A stretch of DNA of 7,213 bases from Ignavibacteria bacterium. GTDB taxonomy: Bacteria > Bacteroidota > Ignavibacteria > Ignavibacteriales > Melioribacteraceae. Every line of letters begins with the position of its first letter. Position 1 is the stretch's first letter. The position numbers and the translations under genes are program-made. The notes under the pieces were generated by a model. The model worked only from the letters and a program-made list of their open reading frames with translations, was not told where the DNA came from and searched no databases. Location: assembly GCA_027347545.1 (NCBI GenBank), contig DAIEQT010000149.1:1-7213 (forward strand). Reading direction: 5' to 3'. This document shows, one piece after another, positions 1-6,077 of this stretch.

Positions 1-127
1 ATTCTGTTTTGAACAGACTTAAGCAGGGATTGGTAACGTTAATTTGAATTTGTGAATCAATTGTCAGAAATCTGTTAATTTACATGCACTAAAAATCACT
101 TATGAGACGAACAATGAAAAAGACTAT
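1..127. other. Short non-coding stretch downstream of the minus-strand cluster
   Basis: This lies downstream of the last minus-strand gene and is AT-rich. I see no credible gene in it. A small perfect hairpin sits at 3-17 (TCTGTT, loop TTG, AACAGA), but no T-run follows it on either strand, so I do not call it a terminator. If the cluster ends here, the real terminator is probably beyond the window edge. Confidence 0.5.
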
Positions 128-745
128 TTATTTTTTTGCAATCATTCTAAAGTACTGAACAAAAATTACGCAAATAGTTAGAAGCAAAACAGACCAGCGG
201 TGAACATCTGCTAAAAACTCTAAACCGTCAGTTCCAAACAACGGATAGAGCATTAATATTATTGAAAGCATTGCCGGCAGAATTAATGCAATAATGAGCC
301 AGTACAAAACTTTGAGCATTATTCGAGAATCTAAAGTTTTCTTCTGTCTGTAATTGCCGGCTAGATTTTGAAGCTCTTCCAAAGACAACTGATTGCTGTT
401 AGAAAAAAGGAAAACAAATGCAACCAAACAAATACTTGCCAGTAGTGCAGTAGAGGCGTGGACCATCATAAATAATCCGCTCATGTGATAGCCAAATACT
501 ACCGGAAGAAATGCGGTTATAAAAAGTATAATAAACAAAGCCGCACATATATGAACAATTATTGATTTTGTCTTCTTGAAAAAGGACCCGGATTTAATCC
601 GCCAGGCAATTACAAGGTTCTCTTTAAAATCTTCTCTACAAAATTGCCAAACAATCTTTGGAGTAATCTTGTTAGGCTTCAGCTTTCTAATGAGATAAAC
701 CAGTAGTGCTGCTATTAATAATATTGATACAACTCTGAAAATCAA
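128..745 (-). CDS. Small integral membrane protein, putative b-type cytochrome partner of the adjacent cytochrome c
   Basis: This is a 205-residue protein of mostly membrane segments, at about residues 4-19, 61-83, 92-115, 146-170 and 182-199. A charged loop lies at 20-60 and another at 117-142. Histidines sit in or at the edges of the helices: H65, H87, H96 and H182. The pattern GYHMSGLFMMVH, and the later FGT...VHRWS before the last helix, resembles heme-ligating helices of b-type cytochromes such as cytochrome b561 or FdhI-like subunits. That family assignment is inference and no named family was recognised. It begins 10 bp after the stop of the seven-heme cytochrome gene, so the two are almost certainly co-transcribed and could pass electrons between the quinone pool and the periplasmic hemes. 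The start is TTG at 745, supported by a GAGG ribosome binding site five bases upstream; no ATG lies nearby. A plain membrane protein without heme remains possible. Confidence 0.8.
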   Translation of the reverse strand: MIFRVVSILLIAALLVYLIRKLKPNKITPKIVWQFCREDFKENLVIAWRIKSGSFFKKTKSIIVHICAALFIILFITAFLPVVFGYHMSGLFMMVHASTALLASICLVAFVFLFSNSNQLSLEELQNLAGNYRQKKTLDSRIMLKVLYWLIIALILPAMLSIILMLYPLFGTDGLEFLADVHRWSVLLLTICVIFVQYFRMIAKK

Positions 746-750
746 ACTTA

Positions 751-756
751 CCTCGC
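751..756 (-). promoter_or_regulatory. Ribosome binding site deciding a TTG start
   Basis: On the minus strand GCGAGG lies here, with five bases between it and the TTG at 745-743. It directly follows the TAG stop of the cytochrome gene at 758-756 and overlaps its last base. That arrangement suggests coupled translation, and it is the reason for choosing TTG: the frame is open further upstream but offers no better start. Confidence 0.55.
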
Positions 757-2759
757 TAAACTTTATCTTTTGTTGCTTCTCTAGCTATAACTAAAATTCC
801 TTTAGCGGAATAAATTAGGAATACAAAGAAAATCAGTATGAAAGAGATGATGATAATTCCTTTGAGCCATGGTCTAAAAAAGAATGAAAACGAAAACGCT
901 TTTTGATATGCGGTATTCAAACCTTCGAACTTCGTCATTGTAATTAATGTGTCTGTTTCAGATTTAAGGGAAGATTCAACATTAACTTTACCGTAAAGAA
1001 AATTACAACTAGCCGAGTGGCAGTCGCCGCAGCCGTTAGCTCCCAAAGCTTGCGAAGCAGGACGAACACTATGGGCAATAGGCCAGCTGTATGCTTCAGC
1101 TGATTCGTTTTCACTCTTTCTTAATCTTGTTCCATCAAGCTCTATAACTTTTCCGCCGGTTACATAGACAAAACTTGCATTCTTCCTCTGAGAACCACTG
1201 TTCAATTTTTTGAGAAGGGAAATCATCATGCTATCGCTGATTGAATGCCACTTGCCGTAATTAAGTAAAGTATCGAGCTTAATTCTACCGGAAACAGAGC
1301 TAGCAATTTCATCAATAGAAAGTGGAGTAATCTTATCGCCATTTTTCGTTGCCCAGAAAGAGGGCCAAAGCAAATTGTTTGGCTCAATCATTCCGTTTCC
1401 ATTTCTTACATAAACCGGAGTTTGTATGTGCGGGAAGAAATCACCTTGCCTATTGGATTTTCTAATTCCAAGTTTATGTGCGCGTGAAGTTTTTGTTAAA
1501 CTCGTTCTGTCGTTCGGCAATGTTACGGAATGGCAGACAGTACATTCAAGTTTATCGAAATGAATTGCCGGAATACCTTTATGAAGAGGAACCGGAGCGC
1601 CATTCTTTCCGACCTTTGCTTCTCCATTTCCCAGATGACATCCTTTGCAAGAAAATGATTCAACTCTAAAATTATTCTTATTGCTTGCTTCCTCTCTATA
1701 ACCGCGAATCATATCATGATCAATTCCGTTGCGGTGACAGTCGGCGCATGTCATTCCTTTCTGAAGATGTACATCCTCATCTTCATCCCACTGATTATAA
1801 TTTTCAGCTTGATAGGTAACACTGGAATGGCAATAGTAGCATCGCTCTTTCTTTGCTTTTCTAGTTATATCAAAAAATATCTGGTTGTTGTCGTTAAATT
1901 TTGCTTGATCGTAACTAATACTTGGCGGAGCTGTTGTGCGTCTATCAACATCAGCATAAGTCAAAGAATTGTAAACATCAAAATTATCGGGCATCTTGGA
2001 AGCGTTGCCTTTCACTTCGGCAATTGCGCTGGCGGCAGCGGCAGCCCATTTAAAATTTTGCTTTTGCATCTGCGCTGAATATTCTGCCGGATCATATTCG
2101 GAGTTTGCATCATGGCAAGCGAGGCAATTCACATCAAGCTTGCCCGAAACTTCCCAGCGGAAAAAATCATCCGGATTTTGCATGCTGTCGGTTTCGCCGC
2201 TTCCACCGCCGGGATAATGAGTGCCAAACAAATCCAAAAATTTGAAGGAGGAAATTCCGAGAGCTGAAGGAGAATAGGTTCCTTTCCATTTTCTTTCGGA
2301 AACCGGAATTACTGTTAAGTTTTTCCAGTCAACATAAATCCATGGTTCGCTCTTTCTTCCCGGTTTAACTTTTGGATTGGAAGCGTTAAAGTGAAAACCT
2401 TTGCTGATTACTTCGTACGAGTGGCATTCGCCGCAAGTATATTTTGTAGAAAAGGGAAGAAGCGGATTGTCGTTTTTCAAAACAAGAACGCTGTCTGCAT
2501 CAAACAATTTTATTAAGTGAACGGGAACTGATCTGCTGCCGTCTCTTAAATCGCCAATCTTGTATTGCTGTGTAAATAGGGTTAGACCTACAGCAAAAAA
2601 GATTGCAAGAAAGAGTGTTGTATATGCGATTCTAAAATTATTTTTCTGGAAATATTTAACGCAGAGAACGCAAAGAATACGCAATCCGCCTTTGGCGGAT
2701 CGCAAAGGATATTGTTTGTTTTTAGAATCGCTATTGGAAGTTGAAGGGAAATTGATCAT
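756..2759 (-). CDS. Membrane-anchored seven-heme cytochrome c
   Basis: This is a 667-residue protein with seven CXXCH heme c sites: C109-H113, C212-H216, C307-H311, C338-H342, C371-H375, C406-H410 and C577-H581. The last continues as CGDCHSASC, adding a cysteine at 585. Membrane segments at about 44-62 and 633-653 flank the heme region, so the hemes should face the periplasm with both ends in the cytoplasm. Conserved-looking stretches include GMTCADCHRNGIDH and IAHSVRPASQALG before the last heme. It is probably an electron-transfer protein, but no specific enzyme family is recognised; I see no catalytic signature of nitrite or tetrathionate reductases. The ATG lies 2 bp after the stop of the upstream oxidoreductase with no clear ribosome binding site, pointing to coupled translation. 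Oddly, about residues 17-35 are translated from a genomic repeat with a perfect hairpin. No ATG, GTG or TTG codon lies between that repeat and the first membrane segment, so the ATG at 2759 is kept. Confidence 0.9.
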   Translation of the reverse strand: MINFPSTSNSDSKNKQYPLRSAKGGLRILCVLCVKYFQKNNFRIAYTTLFLAIFFAVGLTLFTQQYKIGDLRDGSRSVPVHLIKLFDADSVLVLKNDNPLLPFSTKYTCGECHSYEVISKGFHFNASNPKVKPGRKSEPWIYVDWKNLTVIPVSERKWKGTYSPSALGISSFKFLDLFGTHYPGGGSGETDSMQNPDDFFRWEVSGKLDVNCLACHDANSEYDPAEYSAQMQKQNFKWAAAAASAIAEVKGNASKMPDNFDVYNSLTYADVDRRTTAPPSISYDQAKFNDNNQIFFDITRKAKKERCYYCHSSVTYQAENYNQWDEDEDVHLQKGMTCADCHRNGIDHDMIRGYREEASNKNNFRVESFSCKGCHLGNGEAKVGKNGAPVPLHKGIPAIHFDKLECTVCHSVTLPNDRTSLTKTSRAHKLGIRKSNRQGDFFPHIQTPVYVRNGNGMIEPNNLLWPSFWATKNGDKITPLSIDEIASSVSGRIKLDTLLNYGKWHSISDSMMISLLKKLNSGSQRKNASFVYVTGGKVIELDGTRLRKSENESAEAYSWPIAHSVRPASQALGANGCGDCHSASCNFLYGKVNVESSLKSETDTLITMTKFEGLNTAYQKAFSFSFFFRPWLKGIIIISFILIFFVFLIYSAKGILVIAREATKDKV
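2656..2710. repeat. Interspersed repeat with perfect hairpin, inside the cytochrome gene's 5' end
   Basis: The plus strand shows short runs of similar words (AACGCAGAG, AACGCAAAG, AATACGCA), then a perfect hairpin at 2684-2700 (ATCCGCC, loop TTT, GGCGGAT), then CGCAAAGGAT. Outside the 7-bp core the stem continues with G·T wobbles. Such words look like dispersed intergenic repeats familiar from Bacteroidota-type genomes (from memory, not searched). Here the repeat is in frame and without stops near the start of the cytochrome gene, encoding an SAKGGL...LCVLCV-type peptide. Confidence 0.7.
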
Positions 2760-2761
2760 AG

Positions 2762-4099
2762 CTAAATTCTAAAATCTGATGGATTGAGTTTTACTTCCCG
2801 TTTAGCTTGTACGGCTTCATTTACTTTAAGAACTGTTACGGCAGTCTCATAACCAATTTCCGGTGGACAGTTTAATTTTTCCAAACCTCTAATTGAATTA
2901 AAAAAGTTTTCAAGATGAGGTTTATGATATGGATCGTTAAACTTAACCGGCAATGTGTGTTTAGGAGGGGCTACTGTTTCTCTTGCATCCAAAACTACTG
3001 AAGGAGCCGCAGCCGGCGCATCGCTTGTAGGCGATTCAACAATTCCTTTTTTAATCCACTCATCCCAGCTTGGCGCCGCGGGTTCTTTGTAAATACCAAC
3101 TCGTCCGGCAGATTCTGAAATTGTCAACGAACCGGCGTCTCCCATAAAACTTTCGTAATAACCTTGACTGCTGTTTGTTGTTATAGTTTGGTAGAAAGCT
3201 CTAACAACACCATTCTTTGTTTTGTAACGGAATGTAGCTAAAACAGAATCATACCATTGATGAGTATTCTTATCATAATAATCTGTTCCGCCGCTTGCCA
3301 TAACAGAAATTGGATTTGCGTTTAGGAACCAGCTGTAAATATCAATTTGATGCGAGCCCAAATCTACTATTGGTCCGCCGCCAAGATTTCTGTACCAGCG
3401 CCAGTTGCGGTGCTGATGCATGTTTTCGAAACCATATTTTTTTAATGTAGCAAGTGGAATAGCTTTTCCATCGGGCCAGCCGTTATCAGGCTGAACAGCT
3501 CTGTTCCACTGTCCGTTAATTGTAGTAATCTTTCCTAACAAACCAGCTTCGTTGATAACTCGGCGGTAGCAATGTAAGTAATAAGGATTGCTTCTTCTTT
3601 GATGACCAATCTGGCAAAGTTTTTTTGTTCTGCGTGCGGCTTGAACAATTTTTCTTGCGCCTTCAAGAGTATTGGACATTTCTTTTTCACAATAAACATG
3701 CAAGCCGGCTTCCATGCAATCTATGGCGTGCTGAGCGTGCCAGAAATCTGGTGAGGCAATCAGAACTGCATCCAAACCTTTTTCTTTATTCAGCATATCT
3801 TCGTAATCAACATAAGCGCGAAGCTTGTGTCCATACTTTTCAAGCAGACGGAAAACTCTTTGCTGATTGTAGGATTCCCAAATATCGCACACAGCTTTGA
3901 ATTTGATATTCGGAATTTTCAAACAAGCGTTAACAAGTGCTTGTCCTTGCGCGCCGCATCCAATTAAAGCAACATTAAGAGGTTTGTTCTTATCAACTTT
4001 AGCCGAGGTAATTATGTAAGGCGCCAGAACTAAGCCGGCACCAATTGTTGAAGAAACTTTTATGAATTCTCTTCTATCTAAGTTTTTTTCTGATGTCAT
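2762..4099 (-). CDS. Tat-exported Gfo/Idh/MocA family oxidoreductase (copy 2)
   Basis: This is a 445-residue NAD(P)-dependent oxidoreductase of the Gfo/Idh/MocA family, which acts on sugars and related polyols. The N-terminus carries a twin-arginine signal (DRREFIKVS, R9-R10) followed by a hydrophobic stretch to about 32, so it should be exported folded to the periplasm. The Rossmann nucleotide-binding loop is G47-C-G49-A-Q-G52. The usual EKP motif reads C-E138-K139-E140: the lysine is kept but proline is replaced. The catalytic-domain motif is GGGPIVDLGSHQID (D246, H250, D253). A low-complexity Ala/Pro segment lies near 360-367. The ATG has only a weak purine-rich upstream sequence (AAGAG). 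The stop lies 2 bp before the cytochrome gene, a strong sign of one operon. The exact substrate cannot be read from the sequence. It differs from the neighbouring copy in length, motifs and C-terminus, so it is not a recent duplicate. Confidence 0.93.
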   Translation of the reverse strand: MTSEKNLDRREFIKVSSTIGAGLVLAPYIITSAKVDKNKPLNVALIGCGAQGQALVNACLKIPNIKFKAVCDIWESYNQQRVFRLLEKYGHKLRAYVDYEDMLNKEKGLDAVLIASPDFWHAQHAIDCMEAGLHVYCEKEMSNTLEGARKIVQAARRTKKLCQIGHQRRSNPYYLHCYRRVINEAGLLGKITTINGQWNRAVQPDNGWPDGKAIPLATLKKYGFENMHQHRNWRWYRNLGGGPIVDLGSHQIDIYSWFLNANPISVMASGGTDYYDKNTHQWYDSVLATFRYKTKNGVVRAFYQTITTNSSQGYYESFMGDAGSLTISESAGRVGIYKEPAAPSWDEWIKKGIVESPTSDAPAAAPSVVLDARETVAPPKHTLPVKFNDPYHKPHLENFFNSIRGLEKLNCPPEIGYETAVTVLKVNEAVQAKREVKLNPSDFRI

Positions 4100-4153
4100 T
4101 CTTTATACTCTTAAGAAATTCTTTTACGTATATGATGTTTGATCCTTTGTGAA

Positions 4154-4215
4154 AGTTGGTGACTTAGTGCCTTTGTGGCTAAAATCTTTACCACTAAGAC
4201 ACAAAAACACAAAGT
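4154..4215. repeat. Imperfect stem-loop repeat between the two oxidoreductase genes
   Basis: Two 26-base arms at 4154-4179 and 4190-4215 are inverted copies that agree at 18 of 26 positions by hand alignment, with a 10-base spacer. The right arm reads ACCACTAAGACACAAAAACA and on to CAAAGT; the left arm carries CTTAGTGCCTTTGTGGC. It occupies nearly half of the 134-bp gap inside the cluster. It could attenuate or stabilise the transcript between the genes, or be a mobile repeat remnant. No T-run follows the stem in the transcribed direction, so it is not called a terminator. Confidence 0.7.
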
Positions 4216-4233
4216 AAAACTCAAATAGAATTT

Positions 4234-5598
4234 TTATTCCAAAGACCAGCCGTCTCTGTATTGAACATGCATGAAAGGATTAGCTTCCGGCAAGTTTGTA
4301 ATTTCCATTTTAACCGGATCCCATTCGAGCACAGTGTTTGTATCTTTCATTCTTAGAGCAACATTTCCCAACAACATAACTTCAGTAAGTTTTCCGGAAT
4401 AAGAAAAATCTGTAGTGCTCTTCGAACCTTTTTTAATTGCCTCAATCCATTCAAGTTGAATTCCCGGAGAGCGGGGAATAGTTTTTCCCGGCCTTACATA
4501 CTCTTGCATTTTGGTTTCTGGAATAATTCTTACGCCTGTTCCGTATGTCCCATGCATAATTTTTCCTTTGGTCCCATAGAACAGAACTCCGCCGCCGTTA
4601 TCGCCCATTTTTCTGCCGGGCTCTAATTCCTCCGGACGAGGAGGCATCAAGCCGCCATCATACCAGACTAATTTAACCGGTGGTTTGCTTCCTCTTGCCG
4701 GAAATTGGTAAGTAACCATAGAAGCTGACGGGTAAGTTTCATCCGAGTATTTTGTTGAAGATGCTTGAACAGTTAGAGGATGACCTAATTTCAAAGCCCA
4801 GAAAGGCTGATCAATAAAGTGAGCGCCCATATCGCCGAGCGCGCCGGTTCCAAAATCCCACCATCCGCGCCAGTTGAACGGGTGATAACTTGGATGATAA
4901 GGGCGAATAGGTGCTGGTCCCAAGAATAAATCCCAATCCAATGTACTCGGAACATCCGGAGTTTCGGTTGGGCGTTTCAGTTCGCCTTGAGGCCAAATTG
5001 GTCTGTTCGTCCATACGTGTACTTCATTGATGTCGCCAATTGCGTCGTCCCAAATCCACTCGTTCAAAAGTCTTGCTTCTTCGCCGGCATGACCTTGATT
5101 ACCCATTTGAGTAACAAGATTTTTTTCTTTAGCTACTTCTGCTAATCTTCTCGCTTCATAAATTGTATGCGTTAACGGCTTCTGAACAAAAACATGTTTT
5201 CCCAATTTCATCGCTGCCATTGCAATTATTGCGTGAGTGTGATCCGGCGTTGCAATAACAACAGCATCAATATCTTTTTGCTTCTCAAGCATCACTCTGT
5301 AATCTTTATAGTAAACAGCGTTTGGGAACTCTGCTTTAAGCTGCGGGTTCATAGTTTCATCAACATCGCAGAACGCAACTAAATTCTCGCCGGCACAAGC
5401 ACGCGCATCGGAATTTCCTTTACCGCCAATGCCAACAACCGCTATGTTCAGCTTATCGCTTGGTGATCTTCTGTTCAACCCATACAAACCGCTTGGCAAA
5501 ATTGTAAAAGCCGCTGCCGCCATTCCCGTTTTAGCAATAAATTCTCTTCTGCTTATTTGATTACTTTGTGCGGGTGAAATCTTTTTCTCTTTTTCCAT
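4234..5598 (-). CDS. Tat-exported Gfo/Idh/MocA family oxidoreductase (copy 1)
   Basis: This is a 454-residue Gfo/Idh/MocA family NAD(P)-dependent oxidoreductase. The N-terminus has a textbook twin-arginine signal, S16-R17-R18-E-F-I-A-K23, then a hydrophobic run to about 40, so it is probably exported with its cofactor bound. The nucleotide loop is G56-I-G58-G-K-G61. The EKP-equivalent is Q139-K140-P141, keeping the lysine. The catalytic-domain motif is LGDMGAHFIDQP (D256, H260, D263). The C-terminus ends in NPFMHVQYRDGWSL, which I associate with the Bacteroidota-type C-terminal domain of this family. It is the first gene of the minus-strand cluster and lies divergent from the permease. GGAAGAG lies six bases upstream of the ATG and supports the start. 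The likely substrate is a sugar, glycoside or polyol, but the sequence does not identify it. The family call is secure, while any reaction such as 3-keto-sugar formation would be inference. Confidence 0.94.
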   Translation of the reverse strand: MEKEKKISPAQSNQISRREFIAKTGMAAAAFTILPSGLYGLNRRSPSDKLNIAVVGIGGKGNSDARACAGENLVAFCDVDETMNPQLKAEFPNAVYYKDYRVMLEKQKDIDAVVIATPDHTHAIIAMAAMKLGKHVFVQKPLTHTIYEARRLAEVAKEKNLVTQMGNQGHAGEEARLLNEWIWDDAIGDINEVHVWTNRPIWPQGELKRPTETPDVPSTLDWDLFLGPAPIRPYHPSYHPFNWRGWWDFGTGALGDMGAHFIDQPFWALKLGHPLTVQASSTKYSDETYPSASMVTYQFPARGSKPPVKLVWYDGGLMPPRPEELEPGRKMGDNGGGVLFYGTKGKIMHGTYGTGVRIIPETKMQEYVRPGKTIPRSPGIQLEWIEAIKKGSKSTTDFSYSGKLTEVMLLGNVALRMKDTNTVLEWDPVKMEITNLPEANPFMHVQYRDGWSLE

Positions 5599-5664
5599 TG
5601 TTGGCTCTTCCGTGTGAGTGGAAAATTATTCGCTCATGTTACGCAACCAACAAGGAAAAACTTA

Positions 5665-5762
5665 GCCAACAGGGCACAAAGACACAAAGCCCTCACAAAA
5701 TTTACGTCCCGCTTTACGAGATTTTTCTTAGTGAAACCTTTGTGCCTTAGAGTCTTCGTGGC
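5665..5762. repeat. Imperfect stem-loop repeat upstream of the oxidoreductase cluster
   Basis: Arms at 5665-5689 (GCCAACAGGGCACAAAGACA, continuing to CAAAG) and 5738-5762 (CTTTGTGCC...TCGTGGC) are inverted copies that agree at 18 of 25 positions by hand alignment. The 48-base spacer contains a weaker inner hairpin at 5707-5721 (TCCCGC, TTT, ACGAGA). The words match those of the repeat at 4154-4215, so both look like one family. It probably lies in the 5' leader or promoter region of the minus-strand cluster. Confidence 0.7.
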
Positions 5763-5975
5763 GAATCTTTCCTTTCTGCGTGACATGAGTTATTCAGTTA
5801 AATATTTATTGGTAAGTAAATTTGATTGCTCAGAGGGGGCGTTGGTAAAACTATATAAGAAAGATTCTTTCATATGTACCGAAATTTGTAAATAAAATTT
5901 CTGTCTAAGTTAGTTACAACTGCTTTCATGAATCAATTGAAAATTATCTAAAAATACTTTTTGAACCAAATTTGA

Positions 5976-5983
5976 TATATTTG
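5976..5983 (+). promoter_or_regulatory. TAnnTTTG-type promoter element (weak candidate)
   Basis: TATATTTG matches all six fixed positions of the Bacteroidota -7 element TAnnTTTG. The nearest upstream TTG is either 12 or 36 bases away, neither of which fits the usual ~19-21 base spacing, so this may be chance in an AT-rich region. It would give a leader of nearly 100 bases for the permease. Confidence 0.2.
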
Positions 5984-6005
5984 TCAAAGTAATGTTCTTA
6001 AAAGA

Positions 6006-6036
6006 TTTGGCAGTTCTGTTAAGCTATATAAATTTC
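6006..6036 (+). promoter_or_regulatory. Candidate Bacteroidota-type promoter for the permease
   Basis: TTTG at 6006-6009 lies 19 bases before TAAATTTC (6029-6036), which matches TAnnTTTG at five of six fixed positions. The spacing fits the known -33/-7 arrangement. Transcription would start near 6041-6044, about 35 bases before the ATG. A sigma70-like reading (TTGGCA, 14 bases, TATAAA) overlaps it but has a short spacer. Confidence 0.35.
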
Positions 6037-6064
6037 CTTTAGGTTAATAAACAAATCATCTATT

Positions 6065-6071
6065 AAAGGAG
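6065..6071 (+). promoter_or_regulatory. Ribosome binding site of the permease
   Basis: AAAGGAG lies six bases upstream of the ATG at 6078. It is the strongest Shine-Dalgarno match in the window and fixes the start of the truncated gene. Confidence 0.85.
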
Positions 6072-6077
6072 TTTTGC

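Larger units (their letters stand above)
5599..6077. other. Divergent intergenic region
   Basis: This 479-bp gap separates the minus-strand oxidoreductase cluster from the plus-strand permease. It holds a stem-loop repeat (5665-5762), an AT-rich central part, and candidate promoters for the permease near its right end. Short open frames here overlap the repeat and have no family resemblance. No confident promoter was found for the minus-strand cluster: I looked for the TAnnTTTG element on that strand and did not find one, and -10/-35-like matches were weak. Confidence 0.6.

Noticed and set aside
3..17. Perfect 6-bp hairpin as a terminator of the cluster
   Set aside because: No T-run follows on either strand, and it lies more than 100 bases past the last stop.
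114..158. Plus-strand 14-codon open frame starting MKKTIYFFAI, like the beginning of a signal peptide
   Set aside because: It ends after 14 codons and overlaps the 3' end of the minus-strand membrane protein gene; there is no good ribosome binding site.
1478..2217. Plus-strand open frames of 63-120 codons across the cytochrome gene
   Set aside because: They lie opposite a clear seven-heme coding frame and show no family resemblance; they are antisense shadows.
2661..2672. CVLC in the cytochrome's N-terminal tail as an eighth heme site
   Set aside because: No histidine follows the second cysteine, the segment lies before the first membrane helix on the cytoplasmic side, and it is translated from a repeat.
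4113..4123. Small palindrome AAGAAATTCTT upstream of the second oxidoreductase gene
   Set aside because: It is too short and AT-rich to stand out from background in this sequence.
5568..5895. Plus-strand open frames of 60 and 93 codons in the divergent intergenic region
   Set aside because: They run through the stem-loop repeat, overlap each other in different frames, and encode no recognisable protein.
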